DNA from: Bugula neritina
Lineage: Eukaryota > Bryozoa > Gymnolaemata > Cheilostomatida > Bugulidae
Direction: 5' to 3'
Length of the DNA: 64,000 bases
Assembly (NCBI GenBank): GCA_964035545.1
Contig: OZ037765.1
Span: forward strand, 30,368,004 to 30,432,003
The position numbers and the translations under genes were made by a program. Position 1 is the first letter of the stretch, and each line of letters opens with the position of its first letter. The notes under the pieces were generated by a model that searched no databases, was not told where the DNA came from, and worked only from the letters and a program-made list of their open reading frames with translations. Positions 12,877-26,500 of the stretch are shown here, in pieces.

Positions 12877-15800
12877 ATGTTGAACGGAGATGAGCAGAGT
12901 GTAGTAACTGGTTTGGATGAAGTGCATATTGAAGGAGATGAACCGGCCACAGAGGATGACAATGACTTGGCATACAAAGGCATCACCTTACTACTTACTA
13001 ACAAATGGGATGAAAGTAAAGAGCTCTTTGGCAAATACAAATCCCACAGTGTTCTCATGCATTATGGGGAGTCCTTTGTAAATTATGTTCAAGGTACGAT
13101 CACTCTATGTTGACTATTTTCAGTAATTATTATTTAATGTAAGCATTCAAGGTTTTTTTAATGCAAATGTGGCTATTTTAAACCTTTTAGTTTATATTTT
13201 ATATTGCTAGCATTTATTCTTGTCTAAGATCTATACTAATTCCTCTTTAACCTTTGACCTTAACTGAAATGTTATTGATCATTATATCTTATCCTATAAA
13301 GATAAGATATGTTATTTGAACTAAAAGTGATGGTAGTTTCCATTGCTTGTCACTGTGTGATATAAAGAAGCTAGTTGGTGCAGCATGAAGATGACTAGCA
13401 AATAGTTAACTTATCCACCACTGCTCACTGCTACTGCACAGTTATATAATTTGTTGAATTGTTTATTTAATAATAAAACATTGAAATATTTGTTGAATAT
13501 CTGCTCCATGGCCATTTTTCAGCAATTATGTCAATGGAAGAAGACAAGATGGCTGCAGCTAAAGGCGGCCTGGAAGAGGTTGAAAAGAGATGTAGAGCTA
13601 ATTTAAATAATTTTAAAGTAAGTTATATGTATAATGAAGTGACGATCAATCTATTTGCGCCATAAGAAGAAATACAAAGATGACTATTACAATTCTATAA
13701 CCTGTTAGACTTGATCTTCTGGTACTGTTTTATAGAATACTGATGTTATCAAAGTCACACTAAACATGACTGTTTGTTTGTGAATTTAGTGGCGACTGCT
13801 TCGTAACATGTATTTACTATATAATAACAGGGTTCTGTAAGGCTTAGCGTGAGAATAAAATTATCCTACCATCAACTTGTTTTGTCTTCTGTGAGATAAA
13901 CAAACTTGTATTCGGCTGACAGCGAATGAAGAAGAAGAGTAAAGGTGGTCAGCAGCAAGACGCTGCCAGTCAGGAGGACAGGTGGATGAGTCAGATTATT
14001 GTAGCCGACAGCCTTCTTCTCCAGTCTGTTCTCACCTTCTCTAATCAGGACATGCCCAGCTATATCAAAGGTAGCTGTGTCACAGTGAAGTCCTGTTGGA
14101 TTGTAATTGTTGCGATGACGTTAATTAGTCATAATTACAGTATTAGTGAGAGTAAATAGATGCCATTTGCACACCGTGGTGTTTAATAATGCCAGCAGTA
14201 CATTGTATAGTGTAGTTTAGGTGTTGAATGTAATACAAGCTGTTGACACTCTGTTTTGTGTATAATTCTTATGAAATATGGAGTTGCCTACATTCTGTAC
14301 TAATTTTTCTGCTGTCTGGTTGAATGAGTAATGGCTAACATCCACTTTGTAGGTGGCTGGCTCTTACGGAAGTCGTGGAAGATATATGATAAAGTTTACA
14401 AAGAAATATCTCAAAATTTTGAGGAGAGCAAAAGAAATGGTAAGGTGAAGGTCAAAGTTGAGAGTGTAGACATGCCCGATCCAGATGATTCGGAAGCGGG
14501 TGAGTGTTCGGAGGTTGGAGAATGTTGCTTTCTGTCAGTAAGAACTGGCCAGCACTAAATATATACTGGCGGATTTTGCTTATCACTAAACTGAATTTTG
14601 CTTATCAGTAAACTCACTGGGATAAGTAGTATGACATCATTGTGATATTATGGTGTGTTTTTATCTCCTAGCTACTACTCTAACTCTTAGTTAACAGGCT
14701 TCAACTGAAAGGCTAAGATTTTTTCTAAATGTAAAGTATAGGAATGTTATGTAATTGCATGTCATGTGACGTGAAATAAAGAAGCAGCCTGTAGTCCATC
14801 TTCTGTTGATAGCCAATGGACATGCAGTGGCTGCCTCCCCTCCAGAACCTTCTACCAAGCCGGCATCGGATGAGTCACCTATAGCGTTAATGAGTAAAGA
14901 TACGCTGAGTAGACTCTTGGGGGCAGTTAGCTTTGGGTACGGGATGTTCCAGCTAGCCCTCTCTCTCATACCGGACAAGGTCCTCAAGCTAATAGAGTTC
15001 TTAGGATTTCACGCTGATAGAGATGCTGGCCTGAAGGCTTTAGGTAATTCTGATTATCAATTGTTGTTGAATGCTGGTAGTTGATTGGACCCCTGAGAGG
15101 TATCATTATGTTGACAGTGACTGAATGGAACTGCATCTCTTACTCTGCTAACAGCTGGGGATTAGTGGATTATTTGTATTGTAATAAAATAGCCAGCCGC
15201 TTTAGTACTGATGACTAATGATCATTTTGTCTGGATGATTAAGCAGTTATTAAGCTTAAAATCATCCAATAACATTGCAGAAGTATCAGCAAAAAAAACT
15301 AATGCCACTTTGCAACATGCAATTTGTTTTTTTTAGCTAAACAATTAGCGTGTATTAGAGTTGTTTGAGTGGGCATGGCCTAAGTTGGTACAAATAGTAG
15401 GGTAATATTTGGCTGTCACTGTGGCTTATCTTATCATATTTTATCATTTCATCCAAAAGATAGATTCAGTTGATAGTCGCAACTACAGCAAATTATATAT
15501 CTGTTTAATACAAGGAATAAATACTGGGAATATACTCATATATTTATATATAATTGTGCCAGAGTTCTCAATGGAGTCTAGAGACATGAGAGGCCCACTA
15601 GCAGTTCTCACTATTCTCTGGTACCACGTGCTCATGCGTCCTTTCTTCACTGAGTCAATCTCTCCAGAGCAAATGGCCGAAACCACGCAACTTATTGAAA
15701 AGTATCAGGAGCAATACCCACAGTCGGCCCTGTTTCTCTTCTTCAAGGGCAGAGTGTGTAGGCTGAACAGAAACCTGGATGCTGCTCTCCAAGAGTACGA

Positions 15801-18800
15801 GAAAGCCAAGGTAAGCGGGCTGAGTTGTGTACATTCATAGTGATTTGTATGTGCAAAGGGCGAGATGTGGTATGATCACACCAAACCTGTTATTAGTCAT
15901 AAAACTTTGCCTGGTTGGTGCAATAAGATTAGCTTGCCTATTGGTTTCTTAAATTCGTTGCTGTGTTGATTCTCTGTTGTTTCTCAATGTTTAAAAGGGA
16001 TCTGTAATTTTTTATAAGCATCAAGAAAATGCATTAATACAATCTATTAGCAGACTTCAAAGAATATAAACAAAATAAGTTATGAGTACTGAGATGTCAC
16101 TCTATTTTGTTGAATCATGCTGGCTGTACGACTCTCTATTCCCCTAAAGCTCTTTATTCTGTCCAGTTTAGTCAATGATGTGATTGCCTGGGCTTTTATT
16201 GGCAGCTCAATTTTCAAACTAAACTGTATACTGGTGTATCCTTTACACTGCCTACCCTTATAGTTCCACACTTACATCTTCTCAACATCTTTCACTAGTA
16301 CAGTAGAAACTGTTACAGGATTACTGCAATGGAATGGTAGAGTTGAGAAACGGCGCCATGTTTGAGATAGCCTGGTGTAACCTGATGAAGCTCAACTATG
16401 ACGTCAGCTTAGAGATATTCACCACTTTGCTGGTAAATTCTTCACTCTACACGCTAAATTTATTGTCAGTAGTTCAAAATATTTTACAGAATTAGGAGTT
16501 GTCTTCTATGACAACCTGATAATATTTTGCTGCTTTGAAAACAAAGAACTTGGAATACCAACACATGGTAAACTCATCTGCTTGCAAACCCTGACTTAAA
16601 GTATCAAATACTGGCAAAACAAGAAACCAAACACTCATTGCTAGCTCAGATATGCTATGTTGCAATTCTGTGTTTAAATTACATGTGTCAAACATTAGTT
16701 TCAAGTAACTAAACTTTTAATGTTTTTGTTGTTCTTAAGTCTTTTCTCTTAGCCTGCTAATCTAGTAATAATGCTCAAGTTGCAATAATTGTTATTACGC
16801 CATCTTCATTCTAATTTGGAGTTGTTTTCTATAGCAATAGTTGGCACTAAAGTTACTTAGCAAAATTATATTTGATTTATTATACAAGAAACTATATTTG
16901 AATTTTGAAAGAAACGTTAATTTTGCACTCAACAAATCTAAAATAACTACTCTGTAGCTTTTCATCAAACTTTTGGGTTATCCTTATGCCATGTTCTATG
17001 TCCTATCAGTAGAGGGGATGGAGTTGCTTTGCCATTCACCCTGATTTATCCTGAAGTCATTTATTCTGTCCAATTTACCCAATGAGTTGATTAACTGGCA
17101 ACTCAATTTTTTCAACTAAATCATGTTCAACAATCTATGATTGAAATTTCTGATGTTTTAGGAGGAGTCGAAATGGTCGAAATGTTTCTACACATACATG
17201 CAAGCTCTGTGTAACGGGGCCAAGGGACAGCTAGAGATAGCTGCTACTATAATGAAGACTGTTCCAGGACTCGTAAAGAAGAAGACTAATCAAATAGAAG
17301 CTTTTGCCAGCCGAAGGGCACAGGTTAGCTAAATTTTTTATCTGTTTTTATGGTTATTAAAAAATAAACTAATGACAAATTTTATTGTATTGCTCAAGTT
17401 TCAAAATTAATAATTTAGGTTTAGTTAACATGAAAGTAGCATTTGTGTTAGTTGAAGGGCATTGATGCTAAAAATCTGCTTGACCCTCATAACTCACATG
17501 GTGTTTGATGATTATTTTATTTAATGTTGATGATTGTGAATGCCTGCCAGCTTTGTTTGTTTCAAATTTCTTTGTTCAAAACTTACCTTTCAAATAGTTG
17601 CCATTTTTGGGTGTAGAGTTCTTCACGAATCTTAACTACAAATCTAATTGGGCCCAAACCACCACATTTTTATGCCCACATATTATTTACTCTAAGTAAT
17701 AGCTTCTAATTCAATAATTCACTCATGAGTTAGCTATTATATTTTCTCAACAGCACAATACATGTTTGATTGAATACCAGAAAAGTATGATTACCTTTAC
17801 AGCTAAGTGTATACATACACAGAGTCTTATATTTTGTAGCAATTTAAGAAGATCAAACTAACGGACAACCTGTGTGAGCTGTTGATACTGGAACTGATAT
17901 ACATGTGGAACAACCTACCCCAGTGCAGCAAACAGGAAGTTGAAAAAATGTTAGCAATCTGTGGAGCCGTGAGTATTGACTGGCACATGAGTCATAACGC
18001 CAACATTTTATTTCAGTTTTACAACGGTTCTTTGTGCAGGAGTTCAGGGATAATACTATAAATAGTTATTATTAAAACCAGTAAACGGCGTCCATATGTC
18101 TAATTTTGCTACAAATGTTACTACACTTAATGTTCTCTACCCAAAGTTTTTATTATACTGTTTGCTGTGTATTTGGTGGTGTGGTAGCTCTGAGTGTATT
18201 ATGACTCATAGGTTGAGGAGAAGAAGTTTTTCCACATAAGAAGTCTGATAGAAGGAGCACTGAATAAGCAGTTGGGAGATATTGAGCTGGCAGACCAGTA
18301 TTTCAAGGAGGCTGTGGCAAGACAGGAAGGTGAGTGACATCATATGCAGGTGTTCTGTGACATCATACACAGGTTTTCTGTGACATCATATGCAGGTGCT
18401 CTGTGACATATGCGGGTGCTCTGTGACATCATATGCTGCTGTTTTGTGACTTCAAACGATGTTTCAGGTATCATTTGTGAAATTTATATACTTTAGAGGC
18501 TTTTGACGGCGCGCTTCATTGTACAAAATGTTGAAAAAATTTAATTTTGCATATATTTTTTAAAAAATAGTTCAATTTATCTATTTTGTAAATTGAATTT
18601 TGGTCTTTTAGTAAGTAAATAGAGTAGGCCTATAAAAGTCGAATTATGCAATCGTTGTAGGCTTGAAGTTTGACTACCACATTGCGGCACATGCCCTGTT
18701 TGAGCGAGGAGCATATCTCATCACTCTGGAGGATAGAAAGCAAGAAGGCAAGAAAATGTTGCTCAAGGCGAAGGATGGATTCAAGGAATATGACTTTGAG

Positions 18801-18863
18801 AATAGGTTGAATGTTCGAATTCGAAATTTGCTCAAAATGGTGGAGTCGGTCTCTGTTAAGTAA
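12877..18863 (+). CDS. TTC39C: TTC39C-like tetratricopeptide-repeat protein
   Basis: The TTC39 family are TPR proteins of poorly known biochemistry; vertebrate TTC39C has been linked to cilia. Eleven exons are read: 12877-13093, 13523-13617, 13923-14070, 14353-14499, 14813-15043, 15563-15810, 16319-16432, 17162-17323, 17840-17968, 18212-18329 and 18661-18863. They total 1812 nt, giving 603 residues with consistent phases. Diagnostic blocks include LAYKGITLLLTNKWDESKEL, YIKGGWLLRKSWKIYDKVY, LGAVSFGYGMFQLALSLIP, ALFLFFKGRVCRLNRN, IAWCNLMKLNYD and, at the C-terminus, YDFENRLNVRIRNLLK. All are in the family order and the length matches. The start is the ATG at 12877, shortly after a CAG acceptor near 12849 that suggests a 5' UTR intron. 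Residues about 160-200 form a charged, poorly conserved linker. TTC39A or TTC39B is less likely because the YIKGGW block is closest to TTC39C. Confidence 0.93.
18334..18450. repeat. 23-bp minisatellite in a TTC39 intron
   Basis: About five copies of a unit starting GTGACATCATATGCAGG run from a few bases after the donor of exon 18212-18329. One copy is shortened by three bases and the last is diverged. Confidence 0.8.
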
Positions 18864-19171
18864 TATTTTTAGATATTCTTTTCCCAACTTCAAGTTGACA
18901 GAAACACCTTAATTTTCCGACGACTGAAACTATTGAATAGAGAGTTTCTACTGAAAGCAAAGTGCCAGTACTTTAGTTGAAGGTGGCTTATTTATTGAAT
19001 ACACTAACTTGCATTTGTTTTCATGCACTTGGCAGGTTACTCTGTATCACGTTATTCTGGGGTCAAGCTGGGTGTTGTTTTTAACAAAATTTACATCTTA
19101 TTTTTATAATCCGATTGCCTTTTTGCATTCAGCTTTTATCTTTTTAAAATAGACTATTTATGTTTGTTTGA

Positions 19172-19263
19172 AATAAATTATAGGTACTACAGTAATTAAT
19201 TATTGTAGCATTATGCATGAGTTGTGTCGTTCGACTGATGCATATTGTAATATTTTAAATAAA
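19172..19263 (+). terminator. polyadenylation signals of TTC39
   Basis: AATAAA occurs at 19172-19177 and again at 19258-19263, about 310 and 395 bases after the TTC39 stop codon. Either could direct 3' end formation. Confidence 0.5.
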
Positions 19264-19269
19264 AATATT

Positions 19270-20537
19270 TAATGGTTACTCGGAGAATATAGTCATTTTT
19301 TTATTTTGAATCTACCAAAATGCAGTATGTTGAGCCAAAGATATAATAGCTGTGATTCCATTTATAGAGAATACAGAAGTGTAGACGCAAAATATCTTTT
19401 CACAACTACCTAAAGTGCACTCACCCAGTATTTTCTTGTATTCTTGTATGTGGTGATTATTAAACATGGCATATGTTGGGCTAGGCAAACTCTAGCAGGG
19501 CTACTAGTGCTGACAGAAAACATCAGTTCCTTCATTTGACAGCGCAACTCCAGTGGGCTTTCTTACCATTTCTATCAAAGCTCCTGGTAATTAGGGCTTT
19601 TGTAAAAGCAGCCAAAGAATTGTTTTTCGTTGTTGCAGTGGAACTGCTATAACTGAATTCTCTCCCTAACATCACCAATGGCCTTTACTGGGTTCGAACA
19701 GCTAACCAATTATTTTGGTTTGTGTACTTTTGTTTTGTCTTTTTTTTTTCTCCTGTTTAAATTCTCATGTATACTTTTCTCTAATTTATCTCTGCTTGAA
19801 AATTTTGCTTTGTAAACCGATACATGATGTCATTTTCAGACTAAATTTGCAACAATGTCACCAAATCAAGGCTGATGATACACGGTATGAATTAGTTTTA
19901 GAAGTCTACTGCAAAAGTTTTGTAAATAAAATCGATTTCTATTAAATAAATATCGATTGAAGCCAGTTGATTAGAAAATTTGACAATCCCATACCAATTT
20001 CGATCAAGTTTTATATATATATTTATTCAACTGCACTGAAAAAAATTAACCCATAGTTATAATTTATATTGTGTTCTAAAAAGCAACAAAACAGAACTAC
20101 TTCTGAAGAAATTTGACTAATAAATAAAATAAAATCTTAGACAGGATGAGATTATAACTTGCAAAATTCGATTTCTTTATTGCACAGATTGAGGAATAGG
20201 CAAATGAATAATTGATGAATTGTACACTATATAATTACATTAAACCATAAACTAATATATTAGGTTTATAAAATAAAATAATGGTTGGTGTAAAATCAAG
20301 CCTAATCAATAATTTTAGTTGTAAGACAACTCTTGAACATATTGCAGCTTTTAAAAAAATCAACATAATATTTGTGTCAAAAATAGATAAAAAAACAGTC
20401 ATGTTTCTGAAAAATACATTAGTGGCAAAAACTTTGTTCGAATGACCTAATAATAACTATACATGACTAGGAGCTTTTGAAAGAAATATATCACACTTTC
20501 TATAACTAAAATCATAATTCCTAACATTCTCAAAACT
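19270..20537. other. convergent intergenic region and fucosyltransferase 3' UTR
   Basis: AT-rich DNA between two converging genes. The sequence TTTATT at 20176-20181 is an AATAAA on the minus strand and fits the fucosyltransferase, giving a 3' UTR of about 0.36 kb. A lone B-box-like GGTTCGAAC near 19691 has no A box. A plus-strand open frame at 19715-19945 is low-complexity and unconvincing. Confidence 0.5.
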
Positions 20538-23500
20538 CTACCACTTTGGCCAGAGGTTGTTACCAAAGCGTTCCTGGCAGACAGAGGGGCCCCGCCACCA
20601 GTTGTTAACGTCATCAAATGTATGTTGATATGAGGTGATGTTAGCAGCATGAGCCATTGCACATAGTCGACACCAAAAATATGTATTGACATTATCACCA
20701 GTGCCCTGCATATACACAACATATTTTATATAATTACTAAACCAATTAAATCATTAATATTTTAAAACTCTAAATATGTACAATACTTCTAGTCTTCTAC
20801 ACATGGTATATACAATACTTCTACACACAGTATATACAATACTTCTACACATAGTATATACAGTACTTCTACACACAGTATATACAATACTTCTACACAT
20901 AGTATATACAATACCTCTACACATAGTATATACAGTACTTCTACCCATAGTATATACAATACTTCTACACATAGTATATACAGTACTTCTACACATAGTA
21001 TATACAATACTTCTACACATAGTATATACAGTACTTCTACACATAGTATATACAATAATTCTACACATAGTATATACAGTACTTCTACACATGGTATATA
21101 CAGTACTTCTACACATAGTATATACAATAATTCTACACATAGTATATACAATACTTCTACACATAGTATATACAGTACTTCTACACATAGTATATACAAT
21201 ACTTCTACACGTAGTATATACAATACTTCTACACACAGTACATACAGTACTTCTACACATAGTATATACAATATTTCTACACATAGTATATACAATACTT
21301 CTACACATAGTATATACAATACTTCTACACACAGTATATACAATACTTCTACACATAGTATATACAATACTTCTACACATAGTATATACAGTACTTCTAC
21401 ACACAGTATATACAATACTTCTACACACAGTATATACAATACTTCTACATACAGTATATACAATACTTCTACACACAGTATATACAGTACTTCTACACAT
21501 AGTATATACAATACTTCTACACGTAGTATATATAATACTTCTACACACAGTATATACAATACTTCTACACATAGTATATACAATACTTCTACACGTAGTA
21601 TATACAATACTTCTACACATAGTATATACAATACTTCTACACATAGTATATATAATACTTCTACACATAGTATATACAATACTTCTACACATAGTATATA
21701 TAATACTTCTACACATAGTATATACAATACTTCTACACATGGTATATACAATACCTCTACACACAGTATATACAATACTTCTACACACAGTATATACAAT
21801 ACTTCTACACATAGTATATACAATACTTCTACACATAGTATATACAATACTTCTACACATGGTATATACAATACCTCTACACACAGTATATACAATACTT
21901 CTACACACAGTATATACAATACTTCTACACATGGTATATACAATACCTCTACACACAGTACATACAATACTTCTACACATGGTATATACATAGGTAACCT
22001 GATGACAATAAAATTATAGACTGGGCACATTTATTGTCATAGCAGATACCTGATTGTTTGAGTTTATATTAACCTGCAAATGAGGGTTTACAAACATCAA
22101 GATGAGATAGAAAGCTACGCATACACTGTAAAGAGAACATTTTCTGGCAACGAAATCGCTGTTTGATACAATTTACATTACACAATGTGATACAATATGA
22201 TAGCGCAAACTTTTAAAAAAATTGTAAGAATGGGGGAATAAACTTGTATATTTTCAAGTTTGGTCTCATCCCACATAAATGACATCAACTCTTTGTAAGA
22301 CTCCTGTTTTCTGTATCACATTGCCTTACATACCTTCCACTTGAAGTATTCGTTATATTTCTTGTCATCTTTATCAAGTTGGTGAAGATATTCAGCTAAA
22401 TGTTTAGGAGATTCAAAATCATCAACATGGATGTACGAGTTTGTGGGTGCCGCTCGCTTATAATCATCCGGGTGGGCACCCATCACTATCGGAATAACGT
22501 CATTTCTGCAACAAACACTAGAATAGAATCATTATAATCAACAGCTAGAGTTGAGAAATGGACCAATCGCAAAGCAGGAAGACAAAACGCATGTAGCAGA
22601 GTACTAACTACAGAAAATCAAATTGAAAGACAGACTACAAAATGTCTCTAATATCTTGAGTTATTGCAATGAAACCAATTGCAAAAATTGCGAAAAGAGA
22701 AATAATGAGATACCAGGCCATGAACTTTAGAAGGAAATCATATCGGAGGGGTCAATCACAATAGCATATAAACAACGTTTCCTGGCAAGAAATCTTATCT
22801 TATCATATGCATTATAAAGTAATGAAATCCCAATGTTTCAGCAACTAATGAACACTATTCATATTATTGCTAAGCACAATAATCAAGGCTTCTAGGTTAA
22901 GTTGTTCACACATGTTAGGATGGGCTGATGGCAAAAGTAGTGATGGGGGCAGAAGGATGTGCGCTGAGTGTAGGACGCTACTAATGTAAGCAGGTTAGAT
23001 AATCAACAGCTCATTTCACACTCACAACTGTTGAGTAATCTGAATCTAATACAGTCACAAGGGTGACAGGTGAATGAAATTGTTTTAGATTTTCCAAAAT
23101 TTCTGTGAATACACAGCATGTGCGTATAAAGACACAACTGCACAATATTTTCTCTTTAACGCAGCTAAAGCGTTTCTATTTGAAAATTCAGATTACTCGT
23201 TGCATGAAACTCACTAGAAATGAGGCACGCAATTGGACTGCCAGTACCTGGAAAAACTTACTTTAACCCATTCACGAAGAACTTCTCCGTTATATAATCC
23301 CTGCAATTAGAATTTTCAAAAGCTAGATAAAATTTGTAGGTTGTAGAGAGAAGGTTGAAGCAGTTGGAAGAGTACCTAGGGCAAGATTTGCTTCCACAAG
23401 CTCCGAAAATATCCACCTGAAACAATCATGTTGCCATCATGTCTCTCCTACTCCATAGAAACGCAAACTTTAAAAAACTTATAAGCAAAACATACTACAA

Positions 23501-26500
23501 AATGCTCTGGGCCGGCCAACCATTTTCTATTACTAGAATATGATATGCCAGACTTAGTTACAACGGGTAATTCGTGATCAAAGGCTATACTAGAGAAGGT
23601 GTCAGGTTAACAGAAGGCTGTAACCTAGTCGGTCAAGAGGTACACTCTACTCACCACAATTACTTGCCTTTTCTCATGCTAACAGCTTACGCAAACGAGA
23701 GAAACATTGTAAGTATACTAAAAGAATATTTAATAGTTTTCAACTACCTAGCAGCAGCACCTATTGTATCAGATATAGATCTTTACTGGATCTGTCTAGT
23801 ACCATTACGGTTTGATTAGATTTAAATGTCATAATAAACGACTGTCATAAATTTCTCAGTGACAACGGCTTATATTTATACGATCTAATAAATCAAATTA
23901 ATCTAAATGTCTATGAGAGAACAGAGGTGGGGGAGGGGTAAGGGGGTTACCTCTATGTGCTTGCCCAGCTCCTTGGCGTACTCTAACCGGTTGTTTCTAG
24001 CACCACAGTTGGATACGAACCAAGCTACTTTTTTGGTCTTTCCTTTTGCATAGTTTATGACCTGAGGCAGCTGAGTGACCGAAGAGTTGTATAGAGTAAA
24101 TCTCTCATAAGGGGCGACTATGGTAGAGTCCCGTCTGTAAGTGGACGTCCAATTTATTTTGTTCCTGAAGGATCCGAGGCTAGGTGTATGATAGGGCGAC
24201 TCCAAGAAGAATACCTGTGAACAACATACACAGCTACAACAGGAACGACAAGGTTTCTATTCCAGAACGAAATGACAATTTAAAATTTTAGCTACGAATG
24301 CCAAATTGACCTAAATATTTCAATAAACCACCAGAAAAAGAAAAGTATCAACTTACCACCCAAATTTGCCCAGGCGGACGAGGCACACTCGGTAAACTAA
24401 TATGATGCTGCCAGAGAATGACGTCAGCATCTCTCGCTGCCGACCTATCAGACGTCAGCTCACACTCTCTCACAGGACATTTCTGCCTGTCAAATGATTT
24501 AGAGCCTCGCTGCATGCCATCTTTTAAACCGGAATAGACTAAGATCTTCTTTGGAACTCTCTTTGCAGTGGGCGGTAGGTCGGGCAGCCCGTACATCATC
24601 TGTGAGATTATTCTATCATCTTCTGGGTGGTCCACAGCTGGCCAGATTGCAGAGCTAGTCTTAACATCTGAAAGATATGCTATGAGTATCAGTTTAATAC
24701 ATAACTTGTTCTCCCAGTTTACTAGTACACAACTGGTTGCAGTTTGTAACAATTTAGTTGTATGTTTGAACTCTTGAGATGTGTTGTACGGTTAAAATGA
24801 GTCGTAAGTCATAAAAATTTGTGCATAGATGTAGTTGGGCTACAAGACATTTATTAATTCACAAGCATATATACATATATACATTATTGGTTGCTTCTGA
24901 AATTATGATAATAACTGAAAAACTAGAGGTAACACCATTTAAGCAATAGGTCGTTATTGTATGGTGTGGCCATAAAATTTTACAACCAGCATTAAAAGAT
25001 AACACTTAGCCATGAGTATAATGTACCAATTTCACCATAGTTTGCCATAGTTACAGCAGGTAAAGCAACACTAAATTAACTTATAGTTGGATAATCTAAA
25101 CCTACTAGTACTAGTACTAATACTGGTACTAATACTGGTACTAATACTGGTACTAATACTGGTAGTAGTAGTAGCAGCAGTAGCAGTAGTAGTAATAGTA
25201 GTAGTAATAGTAGGACTGTTGGAAAGCTTACTGTGGTAGAAGTTAGCATCTTGCTGTGGTTTATGTAGCAGAGTATCCACAACCTTTCGCCATGGAGGGC
25301 TAGTCTCCACTTTCCTGCTTACTTTCTCCCCTCTCTTAGCTTCGGTGGTTGGAACTGTTGATTTTCTCACTCCACTTAACTTTTCCACACCTGCAGTGGC
25401 TACAAAACCCAACTCTACCTGCTAGAGTCTAGACTCTAGACCATATCAAAACACTGTGTGGCCATTTTCAATATAATATTAGCAGCTGTGCACATTAGTT
25501 CTGCTCAATCAAAAAGCAATCTATCTGGAATTTCTAGAATTTTGAGTATATTCCTAATACCACCAGAATCCATACGCAATAAATGTATGGGATTTATCAA
25601 TTGTGGCTTTGACTCTATCAATACTGTCAGCTGAAACCCACAACAAATATTATATTTCAAAAAGAGTAATGCTGATAGAAAGCTTAAACATCGTAAGCAT
25701 CCAGGTTATTTTGATAAAATCAATTACTGTTAATTAAAAGATCATACTTTTTTAGTAGCATTCACAAAATATATACAAAAAATCTCAACTCAATATACCA
25801 GAAAAAATGAATTAAAATATATGTGTTAATAGCACTGATATTGACGTGACCGTGGCACATGAAAAATCTGAAAAAAGAGTTGTCTTCTTTTTTTCTATAT
25901 TAATATATAGCTTGTCGTGAAAATAAAGATTTTTTTAAAAAAATATTGTGACCCTCTGGTAACTTCCTGAATTTAGAAAATTAGCTCATATATTTCTTTT
26001 CATGTGGACAACAGCTCACTTTTTTTTTAATTTATTTTGAAGCTCTTTTCGTAAAAAATAATCAAAAGTAAAAAATCCAAAATTTTTACAAATTGGTTCG
26101 GGGCTTGACGTGAAAGGCATTTGGACGAAGATGTCAAGGTCACCATTAATAAATTTATTTCATCACAATTCACAATACTGCACGGAAAGTTAATGAAGTG
26201 AGCTGAAAATTAGGTTGCTAGCATATTGATATACATTATATTGATTGTTGCAGTATTATTTTTTAAATTTGTTTTGTTATCAGTTATGTTTAACTTCTTC
26301 ATAGAGCTGCTGTTAGACTAAGAGTAAGACATAATATTAGCAACAATGATAATAATAATATTTATATTAAATTAAAATTATTATTAAATTCACGGTGAAG
26401 TATCACTATCACTATGAGTATGAGTATCGTATAAATTAATTATGAGTATGAGTATCACTATGACATTTACTCAATCAATGATTGACTATTACTATGAATA

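Noticed and set aside
19680-19710. B-box-like GGTTCGAAC near 19691 as a possible tRNA gene.
   Set aside because: No A box or complementary acceptor arms at the right distance.
20754-22030. Three open frames of over 400 codons (one plus, two minus).
   Set aside because: They are produced by a 24-bp tandem repeat whose length is a multiple of three. They encode only an octapeptide repeat and lie inside an intron.
22074-22125. A 52-bp minus-strand segment with acceptor- and donor-like ends in the last fucosyltransferase intron.
   Set aside because: Joining the flanking exons directly restores the continuous GT10 C-terminal motif in phase. Including this piece would break the frame.
23574-23819. 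Plus-strand open frame of 81 codons in a fucosyltransferase intron.
   Set aside because: No recognisable domain or splice partner, and AT-rich; not supported as a gene.
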